This document shows, piece by piece, positions 57,185 through 64,000 of a DNA stretch of 64,000 nucleotides. Numbering within the stretch: the stretch's first letter is position 1; every line of letters starts with the position of its first letter. Made by a program: the position numbers and the translations under genes. The DNA is from Tenrec ecaudatus (lineage: Eukaryota > Chordata > Mammalia > Afrosoricida > Tenrecidae): contig NC_134534.1 of assembly GCF_050624435.1 (NCBI RefSeq), positions 69,153,501 to 69,217,500 on the forward strand. Reading direction: 5' to 3'. The notes beneath the pieces were generated by a model. That model ran no database searches and was not told where the DNA came from. It worked only from the letters and a program-made list of their open reading frames with translations.

Positions 57185-57929
57185 AAATGAGTATTGGAGG
57201 ACCCATAACCTCATCTAATGAAATAAAAATAAATTATGCTTGTTCTACCAATAGGAGAGAAGGTTTTAAACTAGGAGTTTTGTACATACTCCAAATGCAT
57301 GCAATTAGTGAACAGAGCCTAAATCTTTCCAAAATTGCTGCAAAAGAAAGCAGAGAGAGAGAATATCAAAATCCACCGCTGTTCAAATGTCCCAGTCAGA
57401 AGAAATCGGAGCATGAAGAAAACCACAAAGCACTCTCTTAATGAAATTAAATGTCCTCACTCAAGCATCCGAGGCTGCGAAAATACAGCTGAAATCAGAA
57501 AGGAAAGTACAACTGGATTTCCAGCCAATTCTCTTTCAAGTAGAGGTCATTGAAAACATCTAGACTTGTGGGGCTGCAAGGAACACTGTGCCCGTGAGGG
57601 CTTCTTGGGAATCCCGGAGGCTGGGTTCCACTCTCGAGGAAACGACTAGGGAAGCTCCACCCAAAGAAATAATGGTGAGCGTTCCAGGTAACAAAGATGG
57701 ACCGATAAAGCGTGCATTTTACAGGATGAAGTAGAAAGGAGGTAACGGTGGGAGAAGAAAACTGACAGAAAAAATTCATTGACTATCCCATAAGCAACAT
57801 TTAGGAGTCGAAGAATGGCATTAAAAATGGCCACCTAGATAAAATAAATAAAAATAAAAGGCTAAATAAGAAAACAGGCAAAGTAGGGCATTAAAAAAGC
57901 TAACTACACAGTGGTCCCTTCTTCTAGGG

Positions 57930-58099
57930 CATCAGTTCTCACCCTGGGGGTCAAACGGCCCTTTCACAGGGGTCGCCCGATTCATAACCGTAGCAGAATG
58001 ACAGCGATGAAGTAGCAACAAAGGTAATTTTATGGCGGGGGTCACCACCACAACACGAGGCGCTGTATTCAAGAGTTAGGAAGGTTGAGAAGCACACTG
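57930..58099 (+). mobile_element. Diverged SPIN-type element
   Basis: The element begins CATCAGTTCTCACCCTGGGG and ends GGTTGAGAAGCACACTG. It keeps GTCGCCCGATTCATAACCGT and GATGAAGTAGCAACAAAGGT. The flanks TTCTAGGG (57922-57929) and CTCTATGG (58100-58107) match at 6 of 8. The CTGTGGGTCGCGACC part of the left end is shortened. Confidence 0.75.
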
Positions 58100-58107
58100 C
58101 TCTATGG

Positions 58108-60639
58108 GAAAAGAAATGAGGCCTTGGAATGGAATGGGAAAGGAGAAGGTTGTGGGCATTTTCTGGGGCCTTAGGCTAACCTACGCTCTGCCTCTCACCC
58201 TGCCCAGGAGAGTCACTGTGAGTGAGGAAGCACACGGTTTATTTGGCAGAGTTACAGCTGCGTTTAGTACCTACTTGCAGCTCAGGGCGCAGGGTGCCAC
58301 CCACAACTGTGTGTCCTGGACCTGATCTCAGATCCTACCAACCCAACCCTAGGGCCGTTCATCCCTACAAGAGGCTCATCTTGTCTCAACCCTGCCTCTG
58401 ACTCATCTCTTGGGAGAACACATTTGATAGAAAAATCCAGTAGTGTTGGCAAGGCAACTTGAAACGAACAAGGAGCCCCTGAGGTATAACAGAGAATAAA
58501 GAACTCTTCCTTAAGAACAACCGAGCATTGGGAAGCGAAGTCAGTTTTTTCTTCTCATCTCAAGATGCGTGGGCAGCTCAGCGCATCAGCTTGTCTGCCT
58601 AACTCTAGCGTGCCCTTGCATGACAACGGGAATAGTGGCGGGCTGATGAATATCTCCGTTTATTTTCTTTATTCAACAGAGTGACAATCTCTGCAATGAT
58701 GCGCTTGTTCTTTTATTCTTTCACACACGGTGGCACTCATTCAAATGTTCTGCTTGCTGTGTTGTACTTTACTAGTAATACTAATCACTGGGCTTGCTAC
58801 GTGCCAGGCTGTCTAAGCAGGCTCAACAGCAAGGATGGGATTTGAACCATAGCAATCTGCCTCCAGTACCCACACTCATAACCACAGTGTGGTAGGGCCA
58901 CTAACATCCAGGTAGGTCCCCTATGTCTGTCTCCACAGACACTGCTGCTATAGGGAGAGCTGAGTCAACACAGTGAAAGCAATATGGCAAAGACGCATGG
59001 TCCGATGGCTGGTAGAGCTTAGAGCAAAAGGGTGAAAAATAAACAGTCGTGTTGGCTGCAGGCTGCCACTGCGACTCCACCCAGTGACTGGACACACAGC
59101 CATGTAGCCAGGAGCTCCTGTTGGACATCAAAGGCAGGAACATTAGCTTTCAAACGCAAGGGGAAAATAACTTGCAACACAGAAAGGATTGCTTTCAACT
59201 CTAGCCAAAATGATGTCTGCGCTGTGCTTTGCTTCTGAGCCTGCCCTAGCTGGAAAGTGACCAGTGTGCGTAAGCACAGGGATTCCAGCTGCCCCGCCTG
59301 TGCAGACGCCGAGGCAAAAACACAGTCAGGACTTGAACAGGGACTCGCTTGCTTCTTAAAAACCTTCTTGGCCAGTCAAAGATGAATTTCTGGAAACTCC
59401 ATGAAGAAGAAAGCAGTTCAAAAACAAAGCACAGCACATCATCGGTGGTATGAAAATCAAGGTTCTGTTAAGTGTCCAAACGTCACATTCTTTGGTTTGG
59501 TTGTTCTCATTTCTCTCAAGGTCTTTGTGTTCAAATATCATGATGGAAAACTCATATTAGTTAGCTTTCCTATAACAATCTTTAAAAGTTGCGTTTTCTA
59601 AACTCCCTTAGGTGACAACAGAAATGGAGAGGGCTTTGCTTGGCCAACCCCAGAAGGGAGATGGCAAGTATTTTCAGCAGTTAGTTCAACATATAACATA
59701 TAAAAGAGATTGTTCTAGATCTGCTCCCTTTCGATTCCCACATGATTCCACGACTGGATAAGGTCATTAGACATTGCATTTGGGTGTTCAGGAGGCCACC
59801 AAGTATGTATTCCTGCTTGTGACGTGGTTGCCAAATAAACAATGGCTTCCTTCTGGATTATGAGATGGCCTGAAAATGCCAGATGGGATCCTTAGACTTG
59901 CTCTTTGGTGAGGAATTTAGGATGGCTGTGTGTTTGGGGAGGGGGATGGGGAGAGGGAGACAGTCACTACTGGAGAGGGGAGTTACATCAGTAATTATCT
60001 TTCCGTGACTAAGGCTGGGTCTAAATGACCTCAGAAACGATGAATGATGGACTGGTTTCACTTGCCTAGTGGTGGTGGCAGGAGCCCAAGTGTTTGTGGT
60101 TTCATGGCTCCTGAAGTTCAGTTAAAAACACTTCATCTCAAGGTTGTCCAGTGATGGTTCATGGAGAGGATCCCTCTGACTCAGCTCTGACTAGGCTTAT
60201 GTCCTAAGTACCCTGCGCTTAAACTCCCCTTTTACTTCTATTTTGGCAGATGCTTTCAGGCCAGATGGAAAACTCTCTATGTATAAAAATTGAGTGCATC
60301 ATAAAAGAAAGGTCAAGTCAATATTGAGTGCTAGGTCCATTTAAAATATTCCACTTTAGACATTTCTTAATGTGCCTCCCGGGAAATAGGCAAATTAGTC
60401 CTGATGCATGGACCATGCTACCCATCAGTCCCTACCCTGGTGTAGACCAGCATAAGAGCAGGCTCCGTAGCCGACGTCATGTACAAAGAGGAGCATGGTC
60501 GGTGTGGATCAGAAAGAGGAAAGGAAAGAGTCAGAAAGGCAATAAAAAGATGAGATTGATAAATGATCAATTTCTTCCAGGTGCCAGCACCATTACCAAC
60601 TGTTCTGAAAGGGATGATAGTTGAAGTTTCAGAATAGGG
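58108..60639. other. Intergenic, mostly unique
   Basis: Apart from a possible MIR at 58785, I recognise no gene or repeat. The frames are short and uncharacteristic. Confidence 0.45.
58785..58895 (+). mobile_element. MIR-type fragment
   Basis: GGGCTTGCTACGTGCCAGGC and GATGGGATTTGAACCATAGC fit a diverged MIR, as GTGCCAGGC plus GATTTGAACC. Confidence 0.4.
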
Positions 60640-61075
60640 TAGGAGAAAAATGTGGAACAAAACTCAAAATCACAGGAAAGGGCAGGCTGACTGGTTGGAT
60701 AGAGACTGATGGGCCCCCAGGACTATGTCCTTAGATACTTCTTTCAGTCTGGAATGGAACTCACTCCTGCGGCTCAATTTTTGGGGCAAGCGATAGGTTT
60801 ATAGGTATAAAGCAACACTAGTGAGGGACACACCCCATAGACCAGCAGCCATTTGAGATCAAAACAGCAGCACATACAGAGGACAAAGCTCAGAAGGCTT
60901 AGGGAAATAAGGAGGAATGGAAACAAGAAACACAGGGAGGAGGTAGGTTAAGTGGTGTCACATGGAGGGGATCGCAATCAATGAGATGAAACAAAATGTG
61001 TTTGAACCATTTCCTGGAAAACTGACAATCCGCTCCACACGTCTTCACCCAATGCATAATGGAAAGTTTTGGTTT
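60640..61075 (+). mobile_element. Possible second L1-type 3' end
   Basis: The sequence CCCATAGACCAGCAGCCATT, CAAAGCTCAGAAGGC, GGAGGAGGTAGGTTAAGTGG and CAATGAGATGAAACAAAATG looks like a dispersed afrotherian repeat. This is recognition from memory only; nothing else in this window confirms it. Confidence 0.35.
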
Positions 61076-61584
61076 TTCTTTTTAAAGTTAAGTCCACTTC
61101 CTTTGTTTTCCTTGGTTGTTTGCATCTTCCCTACTCCCTTTTCTATTTGCCACTTAACTCCTAGCTGGTATAAAGAGCCGCCCTCTAAAAGGTGGAATCT
61201 GAGACAGGGGAGGAGGTAGACAGAAGCCTGAAGCAGCAATAACATTTGTAGCTCTGGAGATATTCACATGTAATGGAGCCGAGGAACTCCACTCTTTGAT
61301 GGGGACTTTTCTCTCAGGTGGGTTCATGAACTTAAATGGGTGCTGGCTCATGTGCGGCTTCAGAATTCCCACAGCTGTCCTACGCCATCTGCCACCCAAT
61401 GTGTGCCCCTGAAGTCCCTAAGGTCTGGGCTTTTCGTGGAAATTCAGAAAGGTCTCCCACTGCCAAGTGACCTGTCTTCTGGTTTGTTGTAGAGCAGGGG
61501 CTTGCACGGCATGTTGCTATGCTGTTGAAAGCTATTCTGCCTTTATTACAAAGGCCAGTGGGGTCCTCCATGATGGCCAGGTTT

Positions 61585-61852
61585 CAGCAGGGTTGCCAGA
61601 TGAAGGCAGACCAGGAAGAAAGGCCTAGTGATCTACTTCAGAGAGTTATTGACTGGAAAGCCTATGGATCCCAAGACAATATTATCCAAGAGACAAGTTG
61701 GGAGACAGCCATAGTACACAGTAGTACAGCAACAGACTTGAGTTGTATCTATGATCACAAAACCATGGTAAAGGACCAGGCAATATTTTGTTTGATTGAA
61801 TCTGAGATCACCATGATTTGGAACTGATTCAATGGCAATCAACAACAACCAT
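61585..61852 (+). mobile_element. AfroSINE, second body type
   Basis: GGAAGAAAGGCCTAGTGATC, ATTGACTGGAAAGCCTATGG and GAACTGATTCAATGGCAATC, with the tail AACAACAACC. That tail matches the RTE 3' ends. Confidence 0.7.
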
Positions 61853-62887
61853 GCAAGATGACCAGTAAGTAAAGAGGGTTTGGGAGAGGTATGTAATGAG
61901 TGTCGGTGTGTCGAGACTGGCACTACTGTCTTGGGCATTATTCCAGTGGCATCGATGCTATGCGAGACCTTTTTGAGCATCTAGATCCACATATTTGTCT
62001 CCAACATCCAGAATGTTCTCCTCACTTATAGACTCACATCACCAGTGCTTATCAGGCTTAAGAAGTTTCTTTTCTTTCCTTTAATTTCTGCTGAAGCATC
62101 CTCTTAAAATTCCCTTACTCCATTTGTAATCTCTGGTCAATTATAAAAATCTCCAGCTAGTTTCCATCTAGCCTCCTCATCAAATCAAGGTGCAAGCATT
62201 ACATGGAGGGAAATTGTAGAGCTCCCAAAGCTCCCCTCCCAGGGCTCCCACGACGTTGTATTATGTCCCCACTCCCACCCTTTTACATCATCCCATGCTT
62301 ACAAGCATCCTCCAACAGAAAGAAGCATGGGAGTGAGTGAATGTTCTAGGACACATTGTGAGACAGTGAGCTGAATTGAGAACCCCAAACCAGACCTAAA
62401 GGCAGTGACATTTGGTGGAGACTGCGGTTAGACAGGCATGCACCCCAAGTTACGTTCTGTGCCACCTGATAAAGGACAGACGTTGGTTGAAATGATGGCT
62501 GACTCATGCAATTATAGGGAAGGAAGTTGTCAAGGAGAATAAAAAAGTGTGAATACCTGTGTAGGTCATAGCTTCCTCCTTCTTTATTTCCTGATAAAGA
62601 AAAGTACAATAATTCACGTTAGCTTCAGGGCCCATGAAAGCATTCACAATGTTGCTTCCCATGTACAACATCTAAATCCTAGAAAGAAATCCATACATGG
62701 TGTTCAATACAGGCAGAGCACTGGTCGTGCACAGGTTCAAAATGAGGATAAAAAGTAATTAATGAAAAAGGGTGGAAGATAAAAACTCTAAGCATTTATA
62801 TAAAAAAATGGGTGGGGGTGAAGGAGGGCAGCTGATTTCCAGAAGACTATGGCATTCCAAGTAAAAGTTTAATTGTGGCTAATTTTT
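61853..62887. other. Intergenic, nothing recognised
   Basis: Unique-looking sequence before the L1 3' fragment. Confidence 0.45.
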
Positions 62888-63085
62888 AAAAAAGATCATT
62901 TTATTGGGGGCTCTTACAGCTCATAGCATTCCATACATCAATTGTATCAAGCGTATTTGTACATATGTTGCCATCATCATTTCCAAAAATTTCCTACTTG
63001 ACCCCTTAGTATCAGCTTTTTTCCTCCCTCTACCACCCTACCATCCTCATAAATCCTTGATCAATTATATACTGCTATTATCATT
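62888..63085 (-). mobile_element. Short L1 3' UTR copy
   Basis: On the + strand it opens ATTTTATTGGGGGCTCTTAC and continues ACATATGTTGCCATCATCAT and CCCCTTAGTATCAGC. It is a roughly 200-base truncated copy of the same 3' UTR. Confidence 0.7.
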
Positions 63086-63189
63086 TCATATCTAAAGGAA
63101 AAAAGGAAAGGAAAGAATAAGCATATCCTCTAGTGGTAGTCTGGATGGTGACAAAATGGAGGTGGATTTTTCATCATTAAGAAAATTGG

Positions 63190-63265
63190 ACTTGGCACAA
63201 TGGATGGATGGATGTGATAAGAGTTGTATGAGCCCGCCACCCCCCAAAAAAATGATTTAAAGAGA
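63190..63265 (+). mobile_element. Very short L1 3' end
   Basis: The fragment reads TGGCACAATGGATGGATGGA, ATAAGAGTTGTATGAGCC and an A-rich end, matching the last 80 bases of the L1 3' UTR family. Confidence 0.55.
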
Positions 63266-63912
63266 GAGAATTGGTTAGATTTCACTAAGTAGAATGATTT
63301 TGTCATCACCCTATGCTCAGAAACAAAAAAAAAAAGGAGAAGTCTATGTTCTTCTGAGGAAAACTATCCAGGTACAATATTTCAAATCCCCCTTATATCT
63401 TGTTTACATTCCAGGTAGAAGAAAAGATAACAGATACGGAAGGTGTTGTAAAAGAAGGGAGCTAAATAAGTCCAATAACTAGCCCTGTCTTTCAAGCCCA
63501 GTTCTCTCTTGGCGGGCCACTGATTGCTCTAAGATGTCAGCAGAGAGCTGTTGAGCCTTGGCTGAGACTGAGTGCTCTTGCTGCAGCTTTCATGAGGTCA
63601 CACTGTGAGAAATGTGGGTGGTGATGCTGATCAATGGGGGAAGAAAGCCTCAATTCTACAGACCACATGACCTAGGGGACAGCCTCCTTTATTGCTAGAG
63701 ATGCCAGCACTGGATGTAACCCACAGAGCACAGACTGGTAAAATCCAGCCACACAACTGAGGACTCCTGGGGACTTCTCCTGAATGCCAGCAAATCTCAT
63801 TCTTCACCCTTTGGGGTTGACATGACTTGTTGATGTGAATGCCTGCTTCAGCTTCAGCTCTTTCTTCTTCCTTCTAAGGAAAGCCAGTAACCACAAGTTT
63901 ACAGACAGTAGG
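63266..63912. other. Intergenic, nothing recognised
   Basis: Unique-looking sequence before the terminal AfroSINE head. Confidence 0.45.
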
Positions 63913-64000
63913 AGGCAGTGCCAGGGCACCATAGCGAGTTACACATTGGGCTGCTAACTTCTAGGTCAGTAGTTTGAACCCACCAATTGTTCCACAGGAG
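63913..64000 (+). mobile_element. AfroSINE head, cut by the window end
   Basis: GGCACCATAGCGAGTTACAC, TGGGCTGCTAACTTCTAGGT and CAGTAGTTTGAACCCACCAA are the tRNA-like head. The body would lie beyond 64000. Confidence 0.75.

Noticed and set aside
56881..57441. 186-codon + frame with a long Arg-Glu repeat
   Set aside because: The repeat is the translation of the (GA)n microsatellite at 57117-57182. The flanks show no protein character.
35000..64000. Possible 5' exons of ST8SIA2, the next gene downstream of SLCO3A1 in human
   Set aside because: I see no sialyltransferase-like peptide or CpG-island first exon. In human the two genes are about 200 kb apart, so absence is expected.
1..64000. Search for CRISPR-like arrays, operons or phage-type gene clusters
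   Set aside because: The only regularly repeated units are microsatellites and dispersed SINE/LINE/DNA elements of a mammalian genome.

Overview
This window is mammalian nuclear DNA and almost certainly afrotherian. It carries many tRNA-derived SINEs with the AfroSINE body, BovB/RTE-clade LINE remnants whose 3' ends resemble the SINE tails, and six short hAT elements with the ends of SPIN. SPIN is known from tenrec and not from most other placental orders, so a tenrec (Echinops-like) genome is the best guess. This rests on repeat recognition by eye, not on a search.

The only active protein-coding gene I can support is the 3' half of SLCO3A1 (organic anion transporting polypeptide 3A1) on the + strand. 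Five exons can be placed at base level: 6914-7112, 23762-23921, 26551-26792, 28879-28943 and 33409-33857. All have AG/GT borders and compatible phases. They encode about 370 C-terminal residues: the last transmembrane helices, the cysteine-rich Kazal-like extracellular loop and the cytoplasmic tail. Earlier exons must lie upstream of the window. The 3' UTR starts at 33858 and probably runs about 1 kb or more. The tail diverges from the human protein as I remember it and ends in a PDZ-ligand-like T-A-I.

From 1 to 33.4 kb the rest is intron. From about 35 kb to 64 kb I see no intact gene. This part holds a large minus-strand L1 (45.2-49.1 kb) with recognisable ORF2 remnants, an RPL17 processed pseudogene (51.2-51.7 kb, minus), an unidentified coding-like degraded segment (54.9-55.7 kb, minus), SINEs, SPIN copies, mariner-like MITEs and microsatellites. 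Several insertions are nested and give relative ages: SPIN in an RTE copy, an RTE end in an old L1, and an L1 end in an AfroSINE.

I found no CRISPR, operon-like or other exotic system. The most informative parts are the SLCO3A1 3' structure and the record of probably horizontally acquired transposons.
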